Shown: positions 54,704 to 63,123 of the stretch, one piece after another
How positions within the stretch are numbered: position 1 is the stretch's first letter
Layout of the letters: every line of letters begins with the position of its first letter
From: Planctomycetota bacterium
Lineage (GTDB): Bacteria; Planctomycetota; UBA1135; GCA-002686595
Direction: 5' to 3'
Length of the DNA: 64,000 nt
Assembly: GCA_002862085.1 (NCBI GenBank)
Contig: PKCK01000010.1
Coordinates: 62,001-126,000 of the forward strand
Made by a program: the position numbers and the translations under genes
Notes under the pieces: generated by a model
The model's database searches: none
What the model saw: only the letters and a program-made list of their open reading frames with translations
Told to the model about the DNA's origin: nothing

Positions 54704-55705
54704 TCAGACTCCGGTGCTTGCGGTGGCCTTGCGGTCGAGGAGTGCCTTGGCGCGTCGCGCGATGCCCGCGGCGTCGAGCCCGTAGTACGCGAGGAGCTCG
54801 TCGCCCGTCCCGCTCTGCCCGAAGGCGCCATCCATGCCGATCATGTCCATCGGGACGGGGTGGTGCTTCACGACGGCTTGCGCCACCGCGTCGCCGAGGC
54901 CGCCGCTCTGCTGATGCTCCTCCGCCGTGAGGATCGCGCCGCAGTCGTGTGCCGCAGCAGCGATCGCGGCCTCGTCGAGGGGCGAGACGGTCGACATGTT
55001 GATGACGCGCGCTTGCACGCCGTCGGCGGCGAGCAGCTCGGCCGCGCCCATCGCGGCCGCAACGGTGACGCCCATCGCCACGATCGCGAGGTCGCGTCCC
55101 TCGCGGAGCAGCGCGGCCTTGCCGAACTGGAAGCGGTAGGACTCCGCGAAGACGACCGGCGTCGACGCGCGCGAGAGTCGCACGTAGACCGGACCTGCGA
55201 TCTCCGCCGCGGCCAGCACCGCCTGGTGCGCCTCGACCGCGTCCGCCGGGACGATCACGCTCATGTGCGGCAGCACGCGCATGAGGGTCACGTCCTCGAG
55301 CATCTGATGGGACTTGCCGTCCTCACCGACGGTCAGGCCCGCGTGGGTCGCGCAGATCTTCACGTCGAGCTCGGGCACGCAGACGCTCTGACGGATCTGC
55401 TCGAAGGCCTTGCCCGTGGCGAACATCGCGAAGGAGCTGGCGAACGCGACCTTGCCCTGGGCGGCGAGACCGGCGGCCACGCCGATCATGTTCGCCTCGG
55501 CCACGCCGATGTTGAAGAAGCGCTCGGGGTGTGCTTTTCCGAAGGCCTTGGTCTTGGTCGAGCCCGAGAGGTCGGCGTCGAGGACGACGACGTCGGGGTT
55601 CGACGCGCCGAGCTCGAGGAGAGCCTCGCCGTAAGCGGCGCGGGTGGCTGCCTTGGCGGGCGGAGCGGCCGTCGCCAGGGGCGTGAGATCGGGAGGTGCG
55701 GTCAT
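54704..55705 (-). CDS. transketolase C-terminal subunit
   Basis: The 333-residue protein carries the pyrimidine-binding and C-terminal domains of transketolase. The catalytic Glu70 lies in NIGVAEANM; FASSFAMFATGKAFEQIRQSV, THAGLTVGEDGKSHQMLED and AEEHQQSGGLGDAVA follow. It forms the active enzyme with the downstream N-terminal subunit. It is the first gene of the minus-strand operon reaching carA. Confidence 0.94.
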   Translation of the reverse strand: MTAPPDLTPLATAAPPAKAATRAAYGEALLELGASNPDVVVLDADLSGSTKTKAFGKAHPERFFNIGVAEANMIGVAAGLAAQGKVAFASSFAMFATGKAFEQIRQSVCVPELDVKICATHAGLTVGEDGKSHQMLEDVTLMRVLPHMSVIVPADAVEAHQAVLAAAEIAGPVYVRLSRASTPVVFAESYRFQFGKAALLREGRDLAIVAMGVTVAAAMGAAELLAADGVQARVINMSTVSPLDEAAIAAAAHDCGAILTAEEHQQSGGLGDAVAQAVVKHHPVPMDMIGMDGAFGQSGTGDELLAYYGLDAAGIARRAKALLDRKATASTGV

Positions 55706-56097
55706 GGTTGGTCGCGGTGGGGGGGCGTCGGATCGCCCAGTGTGCCGAGCGGGCCGTCGGAGTTCAGCGCTCGAGGGCTGTGGATCGTCGCTGAGCGAGG
55801 CCGGTGGTCGGGTGCGGGGATGGCTCGAGGGCCTCCCGGGCCCGATGCTAGCGGACCTCGGGGTGCTTCCGCGCCGCCGTCTGCCGCCGGTCCGGGATCG
55901 GCGGAGGAGGGAACCGTGGATCGGGCACGAGCGCGCCATGGATGTCTTCGGAGGAGGACAGGGAGGGGACACGAGACGGCCCGGACGCCGTTCCTTACCC
56001 TCACGTGCGTCCGAGGAGCGCTCCGCTCCTCCGGGCACGGAACCTGCAAGACGGTGCACCGCGGCCGATCCGGCCCACGACCACCCCTCGCTCCGCC
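55706..56097. other. divergent intergenic region
   Basis: This 392-base gap separates the split transketolase operon (-) from the EF-hand gene (+). No gene is supported; promoters for both sides are expected, but no good hexamer pair stands out. Confidence 0.45.
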
Positions 56098-57453
56098 ATG
56101 AAGGAACGCTCCTGCCCCCGCCTCGCCAGCCCGCTCGCCGTCCTCTGTGCCGCTGTGCTCCTCGGGGCAGCACCCGCCGCGACTCAGAGCCCCGGCGGGA
56201 AAGGAGGGACGCCCGCGGGCCAGCGGTCGACCCTCGACACCGTGCGGAGCATCTTCCAGCGCCTCGACGCGGACCGCGACGGCCGCGTCTCGGCGGTGGA
56301 GGCGCGCAGTGCCAAGGTGAGCGCAGCTCTCTTCAAGACCCACGACGCCGACGCGAGTCAGGCGCTCGATCGGGACGAGTTCACCGTGCTCTACCGCGAC
56401 CTCCTGACGAGAGCGAGGCGCGCCGTCCCGGCGGACCTCCAGTCGGAGGTCAGCCGGATCCAATCGCGGCGCCGCGCCGCCGAGGAGGCGAAGCGCAAGA
56501 AGGAGCAGGCGGACGCGGCGAAGGAGAAAGCCGGGACCGGCACGTCCAAGCCGAAGCCCACGCCCGCGAAGCCCGCTGGTGCGGGGCCAGGCGCGTCCGG
56601 GACGAAGCCCAAGCCCGCGCCCGCCGTGGGCGAACCCGCCCCGGCGCCGGCGCCCGGGACGGTCGGACCCGCGCCCTCCAGCGCTCCTCCGGTGAAGCCC
56701 GCGGGCCCTGCGATCCGCCGGCCGGACGCGAAGAAGCCACCGGGCGTGGGCGAAGGGCCCGGCTCGAAGGGAGCGGAGAGCGACACGCTCACCCCGGAGG
56801 ATCAGGCGCGGCTCGACCAGCGGATCCGCCTCGCTCGTGAGAAGTGGATGCGCGAGATGCGCGCCGCCCAGGCCAAGAAGGACGGACTCGAGGCGGCGAA
56901 GAAGCTCGCCGAGATGGAGACCGCCTTCGGATCGAAGCTCCCGCCGGAGCTCCGGGAGGAGCTGATCGCGCGTGTCTCCGCCGAGCGAGTCGATGTCCTC
57001 CTCCAGTGGACCGCCGCGAACCCCAAGACCGACCTCGCGAATCTCTCCCCGAAGGAGCGTACGGAGCTCGCGCGGATGCTCGACCAGTCGCGGACACGCG
57101 CGCAGAACGCCTGGGCCGCCGAGAAGCGCGCCATGCTCGTCGAGCGGGCCCGCCGAGCGAAGGAGGGGGGCGGCGACGCGGACGCCGGGAAAGGGGCTGA
57201 CGCTCGTACGAAGGAGCGCGCCGGTGAAGTCCGCCGCGTCGAGAAGAAGCGCGGAGCCGTCGTGAAGCCCGCGGGGTCGAAGCCCCCGGTGAAGGGTGCT
57301 GGCGATCCGGCTCCTGCGCCGGTCGAGAAGGCCCCGGCTACGAAGAAGACCCCGGCCACGAAGAAGGCTCCGGCCACGAAGAAGGCCCCCGCGCCCAAGA
57401 AGGGCCAGGGGGCGGCCGGGAACGACAAGTCCGGGACGGTGAAGAAGGGCTGA
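56098..57453 (+). CDS. secreted EF-hand protein with Lys/Pro/Ala-rich tail
   Basis: The 451-residue product (ATG 56098) has a signal peptide (about 1-29). Two EF-hand loops follow: D57-x-D59-x-D61-G to E68, complete, and D83-x-D85 to E94, slightly degenerate. Next come a long Pro/Ala/Lys-rich low-complexity linker (about 145-245), a charged helical region (about 255-390), and a C-terminal tail with repeated ATKKAP units (about 419-436). Calcium binding is likely. The basic tail recalls histone-like or cell-surface-binding extensions. Confidence 0.78.
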   Translation: MKERSCPRLASPLAVLCAAVLLGAAPAATQSPGGKGGTPAGQRSTLDTVRSIFQRLDADRDGRVSAVEARSAKVSAALFKTHDADASQALDRDEFTVLYRDLLTRARRAVPADLQSEVSRIQSRRRAAEEAKRKKEQADAAKEKAGTGTSKPKPTPAKPAGAGPGASGTKPKPAPAVGEPAPAPAPGTVGPAPSSAPPVKPAGPAIRRPDAKKPPGVGEGPGSKGAESDTLTPEDQARLDQRIRLAREKWMREMRAAQAKKDGLEAAKKLAEMETAFGSKLPPELREELIARVSAERVDVLLQWTAANPKTDLANLSPKERTELARMLDQSRTRAQNAWAAEKRAMLVERARRAKEGGGDADAGKGADARTKERAGEVRRVEKKRGAVVKPAGSKPPVKGAGDPAPAPVEKAPATKKTPATKKAPATKKAPAPKKGQGAAGNDKSGTVKKG

Positions 57454-57493
57454 GCTCCTCGCGGACCGGCGCCCTCCTGGCTGGGCCTGGCGA

Positions 57494-57529
57494 GAGAGGG
57501 CCGCTCCCCGTCAGGGCAGCGGCCCTCTC
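57494..57529 (+). terminator. hairpin terminator of the EF-hand gene
   Basis: GAGAGGGCCGCT (57494-57505) and AGCGGCCCTCTC (57518-57529) form a 12-bp stem around a 12-base loop, about 40 bases after the stop codon. Confidence 0.7.
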
Positions 57530-57573
57530 GCGTATCCCGGAGACCATCGCGCCCGAGGCTGCTCGGTACGAAG

Positions 57574-57608
57574 GGGACCCACCCGCCCTTTCCGGACGGG
57601 TGGGTCCC
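57574..57608 (-). terminator. hairpin terminator of the DUF2203-like gene
   Basis: GGGACCCACCCG (57574-57585) and CGGGTGGGTCCC (57597-57608) form a perfect 12-bp stem, about 50 bases after the minus-strand stop at 57660. Confidence 0.65.
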
Positions 57609-57659
57609 ATGATTCCCGCCGTCGACTTTCGCGCCGGCGGGTGGAGCGTGGGCCGTCGA

Positions 57660-58022
57660 TCAGAAGACCGAGCTGTCGGTGGCGGAGTTCTCCAACACCT
57701 CGCTGGTTCCGGCTTGCCAGTGGAAGCCCTCGTCGTAGTTACCCGATACGCCGGGGATGATCACGCGATTGGGGTTGTGCTCATCGACCACGCAGCCGAG
57801 GTGCTCGAACTCCTTCGAGGTCATGCGAAGCTCGCGACGGTGGTTCGCGAGGCGCGCGGTGATGTCACTGATCACTGCGCGCGATTCGCCTTCGCGCTTG
57901 GCGCGCTGAAGATCGCGCTCCAGCTGACGGATCGATTGCCGGCGATCTGCCACCTCGGCGAAGATCGCCTCCAGCAGCGGGACGAGTTTGGCGGCGTGGT
58001 TCCTGTCGTACGAGTGGATCAT
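57660..58022 (-). CDS. DUF2203-like protein
   Basis: The 120-residue protein is placed at ATG 58022, which has GGAG six bases upstream; ATG 58034 would add four residues. A long helical hairpin (about 5-75) precedes EFEHLGCVVDEHNPNRVIIP and GFHWQAG, the layout of DUF2203 proteins. Function is unknown for the family. It is monocistronic with its own terminator. Confidence 0.55.
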   Translation of the reverse strand: MIHSYDRNHAAKLVPLLEAIFAEVADRRQSIRQLERDLQRAKREGESRAVISDITARLANHRRELRMTSKEFEHLGCVVDEHNPNRVIIPGVSGNYDEGFHWQAGTSEVLENSATDSSVF

Positions 58023-58259
58023 GGGGGTCTCCATTGGACGGACACTTCCATGAGCCGAGAACGCCGGCAGTCCGAAGGTCAAAGACCTCAAAACCGCTGC
58101 CGACGGCCCTCGTGCCCGTCCCACGGGCTTATCGGCGCGCGACTGCGGTGCTCTGCCCGCTCCGCCAGAGATTCTTGGCGGCCGGGCTCGAATCCGAGAA
58201 ACAGGGCGCTGCGGCCCACGCAGTGGACGTCTTCCGTCTTGAAAAGGTGGCGGAGCCGT

Positions 58260-58952
58260 TCAGCCCACCGACAGCTCGGCGATATCAGTACCGCCCTGGT
58301 ACGCGTCCCAGATCGCGTCCGCCACCTGTTCGGGGGTGAGCAGTGATCGCCCCTCGAAGCGTGCGCGCCAGGGCTCGAGGCCCGGGGTGTCGGTGAAGCC
58401 GGGCGTGACGGTGGTGACCCGGATGCCGTCGTCCGCGAGGTCCGCGCGGAGAGCGCGTCCCATGCCAGCGAGTCCCGCTTTCGTCGTCGCGAGCAGGACC
58501 GAGTCCTTCTCCGGCGCATCGGCGAGCGCGGCGCCCACGTTGAACACGTGCGCGCGCTCGGACTCGCGGAGCGCGGGGAGGGCCTCGGCCAGCACGTGGT
58601 AGGGGCCGGTGAGGTTCACCCCGAGGAAGCGCTCCCAGGAGTTCATGTCGACCTCGTCGAAGGGCGCGAACTCGACGAGACCGGCGTTGTTGACGAGGAC
58701 GTCCATCGCGCCACCGAAGAAGTCCACGGCGCGAAACACCGCTGCCTCGAGGGAGCCGTGGTCGCGCAGATTGGCCTGGCAGGCCTCCCCCTTCCCGCCT
58801 GCGGCCTCGATCTCGGCCACGGTGCGGTCGAGGTCGTCGGAGGTCCGAGCTGCGATCGCCACGAGTGCGCCCTCGCGGGCGAAGCGCATGGCGATGGCGC
58901 GGCCGATTCCTTTCGTACCGCCGGTGATGAAGACGCGAGGAGGCTGGGTCAT
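58260..58952 (-). CDS. short-chain dehydrogenase/reductase-fold protein lacking catalytic Ser and Tyr
   Basis: The 230-residue protein has the classical SDR cofactor motif TGGTKGIG (10-17), NNAG (88-91) and the structural N113. However, the catalytic Ser position reads FNVGAA (about 138-142), and YxxxK reads LATTK: position 154 is Leu and K158 is kept. Both loss sites are clear in the DNA. It may bind NAD(P) without oxidoreductase activity, or use a different mechanism. It stands alone between intergenic gaps. Confidence 0.88.
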   Translation of the reverse strand: MTQPPRVFITGGTKGIGRAIAMRFAREGALVAIAARTSDDLDRTVAEIEAAGGKGEACQANLRDHGSLEAAVFRAVDFFGGAMDVLVNNAGLVEFAPFDEVDMNSWERFLGVNLTGPYHVLAEALPALRESERAHVFNVGAALADAPEKDSVLLATTKAGLAGMGRALRADLADDGIRVTTVTPGFTDTPGLEPWRARFEGRSLLTPEQVADAIWDAYQGGTDIAELSVG

Positions 58953-59127
58953 TGCGGGAGTGTACTGGCGCGAAGCCCGTCGCCGAGCCCGCCGATGGAG
59001 CGGGCTGTCCCGGGAGGCGGTTCGTGGCTCGGGTGGGGACGGCCGGAGCGCTCAGGGCGGCTCGATGGGAAAGGGCGGCTCTCCTCGCGCGCCGGGGCCG
59101 GTTCTCTCCGGGTAGACTCCTGGCGCC

Positions 59128-59562
59128 ATGGCCTCCTCAGCCAAGTCCATCAACGAGCGAGTGATCCGCTGGAGCGAGATGAGGCTCCCGCACCCCTCCC
59201 GTCCTGGTTCGCTGGCCACGTGGGAGCTCGACGGCCCCTTCGCTGTGCGGCCCTACTACCGCGTGGAGGGGGAGGAGGGGGTCGTCCGGATCGACCACCT
59301 CGATCAGCGCCGCGACGACGGAACCCTCGCCGGGTGTCTTTATTGCGGCGCGCAGGAGCTGTCGCGACGTGCCGAGGTCCGCTGGGGGCCGATCGTCCTG
59401 CTGGCGATCCTCGGCCTCGCCCCGGCCTACTGGACCTTTGGCCTCACGGCGCTCCTCGTCGCCTACCCGATCTGGTTCCTCTGGTCGAGCGCGCCGCGCG
59501 TCGAGACCTGCCGCCACTGCGGGTCCGAGTTCGTGAACTTCTGCGAGGGCCCCCGCCCCTGA
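59128..59562 (+). CDS. membrane protein with a zinc ribbon split by two TM segments
   Basis: The 144-residue protein has CxxC at 70-73 (CLYCG), two TM segments (about 87-103 and 105-121), then CxxC at 128-131 (CRHCGSEF). The two knuckles would face the same side of the membrane and could form one four-Cys zinc site. The N-terminal 65 residues are soluble and contain a basic stretch. I recognise no family. Confidence 0.7.
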   Translation: MASSAKSINERVIRWSEMRLPHPSRPGSLATWELDGPFAVRPYYRVEGEEGVVRIDHLDQRRDDGTLAGCLYCGAQELSRRAEVRWGPIVLLAILGLAPAYWTFGLTALLVAYPIWFLWSSAPRVETCRHCGSEFVNFCEGPRP

Positions 59563-59635
59563 TCGGGGCCCTGACCGGTGGTGCCACCGCCGGAGAGCTC
59601 CGTTCTCGCCTCTCGCAGATATCTCGCGCGCTCCG

Positions 59636-59664
59636 TTGACGCGCCGCGGGCGAGATCGGAGAAT
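59636..59664 (+). promoter_or_regulatory. sigma-70-type promoter of tRNA-Phe
   Basis: TTGACG (59636-59641) and GAGAAT (59659-59664) are separated by 17 bases and end 17 bases before the tRNA, a good fit to a housekeeping promoter. Confidence 0.55.
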
Positions 59665-59680
59665 CCGCCGCCCAACGGGT

Positions 59681-59756
59681 GGCGAGGTAGCTCAGTTGGT
59701 AGAGCACTTGATTGAAAATCAAGGGGTCACCAGTTCAAGTCTGGTTCTCGCCACCA
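59681..59756 (+). tRNA. tRNA-Phe (anticodon GAA)
   Basis: A complete 76-base cloverleaf: acceptor GGCGAGG pairs with TCTCGCC, the D-arm is CTCAGTTGGTAGAG, the anticodon stem is CTTGA/TCAAG with loop TTGAAAA (anticodon 59714-59716), and the T-loop is TTCAAGT. The 3' CCA is encoded. Confidence 0.97.
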
Positions 59757-59820
59757 CTTACGCCCATCGCTTCCACGCGCGCAGGTTCGTTCCGCGCTCG
59801 TCGTCGGGGAAGAGCGAGGC

Positions 59821-60174
59821 GTGACGCCGCCGGCCTGGCGCATCGCCATGACTTCGATCGAACGTCAGTCCGCCCCGAAGCGCATCGGACGCCGTGACCC
59901 GGCGTTCTTGACGCTCGAGTGGCAGGATGGGGTGGTGTCCACCATTCCTGCCTCCGCAATTCGCAAGGCATGCCCCTGCGCACACTGTGTGGACGAGCGA
60001 ACGGGCCGGCCGATCCTGGATCCGGCGACCGTGATGGACGGCCTGGAGCAGCGCGAGGTGCACCTCGTCGGGCATTACGCCCTCGGGATCACCTTCGCCG
60101 ATGGGCACCGCACGGGGATCTTCTCGTGGACGCTCCTCCGCAGCGTCGCGAACCGCGTCTCCGAGGGGGCCTGA
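59821..60174 (+). CDS. DUF971 (gamma-butyrobetaine-hydroxylase-like N-terminal) protein
   Basis: The 117-residue protein starts at GTG 59821, with GGGGAAGAG upstream; ATG 59848 is an alternative. It shows the DUF971 pattern: LEWQDGVVSTIPASAIRKACPCAHCVDE and ITFADGHRTGIFSW. The Cys pair in CPCAHC may bind metal. The domain is often linked to Fe-S or Mrp-related proteins, but its function is unproven. arfB follows two bases later. Confidence 0.88.
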   Translation: MTPPAWRIAMTSIERQSAPKRIGRRDPAFLTLEWQDGVVSTIPASAIRKACPCAHCVDERTGRPILDPATVMDGLEQREVHLVGHYALGITFADGHRTGIFSWTLLRSVANRVSEGA

Positions 60175-60175
60175 C

Positions 60176-60610
60176 GTGGCCATCGAGGACCTGCGAGTCG
60201 ACTCGAGGGTCGTCATCGCGGGCAGCGAGCTCGAGGTCCGCACCTCGCGCTCCTCGGGACCAGGGGGACAGCACGTCAACAAGACGGAGACGGCCGTGGA
60301 GCTGCGTCTCGACGTCGGACCGTCGCAGTCCCTAAGTAATAATGACAAGGAGCGTGTCTTCGAGGTCCTGGCGCCGCGGCTCGCAGGCGCCGATTCGACC
60401 TTGATCGTGCGTGCCTCGTCGCACCGATCCCAGCGTCGGAACCTCGAGGAGGCGCGGGAGCGCATGGCGGAGCTACTGGCCAGGGCCCTGGCGCCCCGAA
60501 AGACCCGGCGGGCCACGAAGCCGACCCGCGGCTCGCAGAGAAGGCGCCTCGACGCGAAACGGAGGCGGAGCGACATCAAGCGCCAGAGGCGCAAGAGGGG
60601 GGAGGATTGA
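60176..60610 (+). CDS. arfB: alternative ribosome-rescue factor ArfB (YaeJ/ICT1-like)
   Basis: The 144-residue protein starts at GTG 60176. The release-factor GGQ motif lies in SRSSGPGGQHVNKTET (about 22-37), which triggers peptidyl-tRNA hydrolysis. A long basic C-terminal tail (about 105-144, Arg/Lys-rich) would enter the empty mRNA channel of stalled ribosomes. Length and tail match ArfB rather than RF1/RF2. Confidence 0.94.
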   Translation: MAIEDLRVDSRVVIAGSELEVRTSRSSGPGGQHVNKTETAVELRLDVGPSQSLSNNDKERVFEVLAPRLAGADSTLIVRASSHRSQRRNLEEARERMAELLARALAPRKTRRATKPTRGSQRRRLDAKRRRSDIKRQRRKRGED

Positions 60611-60921
60611 GCGGTCTTCATCCCCAATGAAGCGCGCCTCATGAATAACCAGGCATCCAGAGGGCCTCTGATGGAACTTCTGGCGCAGTCATCCCAGTAT
60701 CTGCGCCTGGATAGTGACATTTGCTGAGGAATTCGGTGCTCGCACCGTGACCCCTCACCGAAGTCCTTCCCTGCCGGACGGGAGCACTTCTCGCACCGTC
60801 CACGCAGAAACCAGCGCGGCAGGTCACCGACTCAAGTCAGTCACGGACGACCCGCCTCGCCTTCACTCCTCTGATTCGCTTTCAAGGCAGTCCCCCTCTC
60901 CACCACGCCGGTGGAATCCCC
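60611..60921. other. leader/intergenic region upstream of porin
   Basis: These 311 bases have visibly lower GC than the surrounding genes. No gene is supported. A long 5' leader or a strong promoter for the porin is likely, but I cannot assign hexamers with confidence. Confidence 0.45.
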
Positions 60922-61998
60922 ATGAAGAAGTTCGTCTTCAGCGCCGCTGCGCTCACCCTCACAGGCACCGCCGTCGCTAACGACGACTGGGCCCAGCTCG
61001 ACCAGGACATCCAAGCTCTCTCCGCCAGCGTGGCGGGGCTCGAGGATGGCGGCATGCAGATCGGCGGCCGTATCCGCACGCTCTACCAGACCTCTGGTGA
61101 CGTCCAGGTCGGCGCGAACGACCTCGGCGGCTTCTCGGTCCGCAACGCCCGTCTCTACGCCAGCGGCACCACCGCCGGCGACATCGGCTACCGCGTCGAG
61201 GTCGACTTCGGCAACGGCGCCGGCGCCGCCCAGCTCGGCCTCCTCGACGCCTACCTCGACATCCCGGTCGGCGGTGAGATCAGCGCCCGCGTCGGTCAGT
61301 TCCGCGCCCACGTCAGCCGTGAGGCCCTCATCGACTCCGGCAACCTGTTCTTCGTCGAGCGCTCCGCGATCGGCAACCACTTCTCCGGCCGCTCGCAGGG
61401 CATCGCGCTCAGCGGCGACATGGGCGAGTTCGACATCGCCCTCACCATCCAGAACGGCGCCGACGGCACCGGCGACGATCTCTTCATGGCGATCCGCGGT
61501 GGCATCGACCTGATGGGCGGCGGCACCGACCTCGTCGAAGGCGCCTACGGCGCTGGTGAGGAGATGGAAGCCTCCGCTGCGGTCTCGTACTTCAGCGACG
61601 ACGCCGTCGAGGACGCCGACGGCTTCCTCGTCGAGGGTAGCCTCGCCACGGGCCAGTTCAGCGCCCAGGCGTCGATCCTCAGCCTCGGCGACGCGGTCTC
61701 CCTCGCGAACGTCGACAACGAGAACGCCGCTGTCTCCGCCGGCCTCCAGGCCGACACGACTCCCTTCAGCCTCCAGGGCACCTTCATGCTCAGCGAAGCT
61801 GGCTCGGACTACGGCGCCTGGGAACTCGGCGTCCGCTTCCAGGACTTCGACGACTCCCTCGAGACCTCGGTCGTTGACTTCGGCGCCAACTACTACGCCA
61901 ACGGTCACGACTACAAGTACATCATCAACTGGTCGAGCGTCAGCTCGGACGCCGGTGACGTCGACCTCATCACGCTCGGCGTGAACGCCCGCTTCTGA
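60922..61998 (+). CDS. outer-membrane porin (OprP/O-like)
   Basis: The 358-residue product has a signal peptide (MKKFVFSAAALTLTGTAVA, cleavage about residue 19). A short coiled-coil segment follows (QLDQDIQALSASVAGLE), then a beta-barrel with Gly/Asp-rich strands (GGRIRTLYQ, YRVEVDFGNGAG) ending in a terminal Phe (NARF). Its codon choice is unusually uniform (GGC, CTC, GCC), and it has a strong terminator and its own leader, which suggests high expression. Substrate is not clear; phosphate-selective porins are the nearest layout. Confidence 0.85.
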   Translation: MKKFVFSAAALTLTGTAVANDDWAQLDQDIQALSASVAGLEDGGMQIGGRIRTLYQTSGDVQVGANDLGGFSVRNARLYASGTTAGDIGYRVEVDFGNGAGAAQLGLLDAYLDIPVGGEISARVGQFRAHVSREALIDSGNLFFVERSAIGNHFSGRSQGIALSGDMGEFDIALTIQNGADGTGDDLFMAIRGGIDLMGGGTDLVEGAYGAGEEMEASAAVSYFSDDAVEDADGFLVEGSLATGQFSAQASILSLGDAVSLANVDNENAAVSAGLQADTTPFSLQGTFMLSEAGSDYGAWELGVRFQDFDDSLETSVVDFGANYYANGHDYKYIINWSSVSSDAGDVDLITLGVNARF

Positions 61999-62037
61999 TC
62001 CGAAGCAAGGCGCCAGGGGGGCCTCCCCCTGACAGCA

Positions 62038-62070
62038 CGGCCCCACGGTCTCCTCGAGACCGTGGGGCCG
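62038..62070. terminator. strong hairpin terminator of the porin gene
   Basis: A perfect 15-bp stem (62038-62052 with 62056-62070) closes on a 3-base loop, 39 bases after the porin stop. It lies between convergent genes and may act on ribF from the other side. Confidence 0.85.
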
Positions 62071-62144
62071 CGTCGTTCATGGCGCGCTGGCACGGCTCGG
62101 GCTGAATTCGCGCCGGCGGCCGAGCCTGGGACGAAGCGCGATCC

Positions 62145-63113
62145 TCAGCCGAAGATTCGCCGCGCGGACTCGACGTCCGCCGCGATCGCAGCGCTGAGCG
62201 CATCGAGCCCGTCGAAGCGCTGTTCACCGCGGATCCGTTGGACGAACTCGAGCTCGAGACGCTGGCCGTAGAGGTCGGCGTCGAAGTCGAGCAGGTGAAC
62301 CTCGACGAGGGTGCCGCTCGGCGCCGCAACGACCGTCGGCCGGTGTCCGATGTTCGCGACCGCGTGGTGAGTCCCCGTGCGCTCGCGCGGGTCCGGCGCC
62401 CCGTCCGCCGCAGGCGGCGGCACGATGTGGGCGCGGCAGGCGTAGACGCCCGTAGGCGGCTCCAGCTCGTGGAACAGGTCGAGATTCGCGGTGGGGAAGC
62501 CGAGGCGCCGGCCGAGCGCCTGGCCCTTCACGACCTGGCCGTACACGGTGAGCGGGCGGCCGAGCATGCGCGCAGCGCCCTCGAGGTCCCCGAGTTCGAC
62601 GGCTTCGCGGACCGCCGTGCTCGAGACGGCGCGCTGCCCGACCATCACCTTCTCGGCGATCTCGACCTCGTGGCCGCGGGCGCGGAGGGTGTCGGGCCCG
62701 CCCGCGCGGTCCTTGCCGAACTTGCTGTCGAAGCCCAGGACGAAGGCCCTCGTGCCCAGGCCGTCCTCGAGGTAGCGGCGCGCGAAGTCCTCAGCGGCCG
62801 TGTTCCGCAGCTCCTCGTCGAAGGTCATGACGACCGCGTGGCGTATACCCGCGCGGGCGAAGAGTGCGAGACGGTGCTCGGTGGTCGTGAGCGTGCGCGG
62901 CGCCCGGCCGAGCAGAACGGCCTTGGGGTGCTGGGCGAAGGTCACCACCGTGGGCTCGGCGCCGAGCTCGGCCGCGCGCGCGACGTTGGCGGCGAGGATC
63001 GACTGGTGGCCGAGGTGGACACCGTCGAAGACTCCCACGCTCGTCACCGCGCCCGACGCCGACGGAGTCAGGGCGCGCGCGTCCCGGGTGACCTTCAGGG
63101 AGCGGTGCGGCAC
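62145..63113 (-). CDS. ribF: bifunctional riboflavin kinase/FAD synthetase
   Basis: The 322-residue enzyme starts at GTG 63113. It makes FMN from riboflavin and then FAD. The nucleotidyl-transferase half shows GVFDGVHLGHQ (about 27-37), VVTFAQHPKAVL, FVLGFDSKFGKDRAG and VSSTAVREAV. The kinase half shows GQALGRRLGFPTANL and ANIGHRPT, ending EVHLLDFDADLYGQ...FVQRIRGEQRFDG. It is encoded 10 bases after def. Confidence 0.96.
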   Translation of the reverse strand: MPHRSLKVTRDARALTPSASGAVTSVGVFDGVHLGHQSILAANVARAAELGAEPTVVTFAQHPKAVLLGRAPRTLTTTEHRLALFARAGIRHAVVMTFDEELRNTAAEDFARRYLEDGLGTRAFVLGFDSKFGKDRAGGPDTLRARGHEVEIAEKVMVGQRAVSSTAVREAVELGDLEGAARMLGRPLTVYGQVVKGQALGRRLGFPTANLDLFHELEPPTGVYACRAHIVPPPAADGAPDPRERTGTHHAVANIGHRPTVVAAPSGTLVEVHLLDFDADLYGQRLELEFVQRIRGEQRFDGLDALSAAIAADVESARRIFG

Positions 63114-63123
63114 GCGCGCCTCT

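Noticed and set aside
58120-58230. tRNA-like stretch with TTCGAG on the minus strand
   Set aside because: The T-stem does not pair and no acceptor or anticodon stem can be formed.
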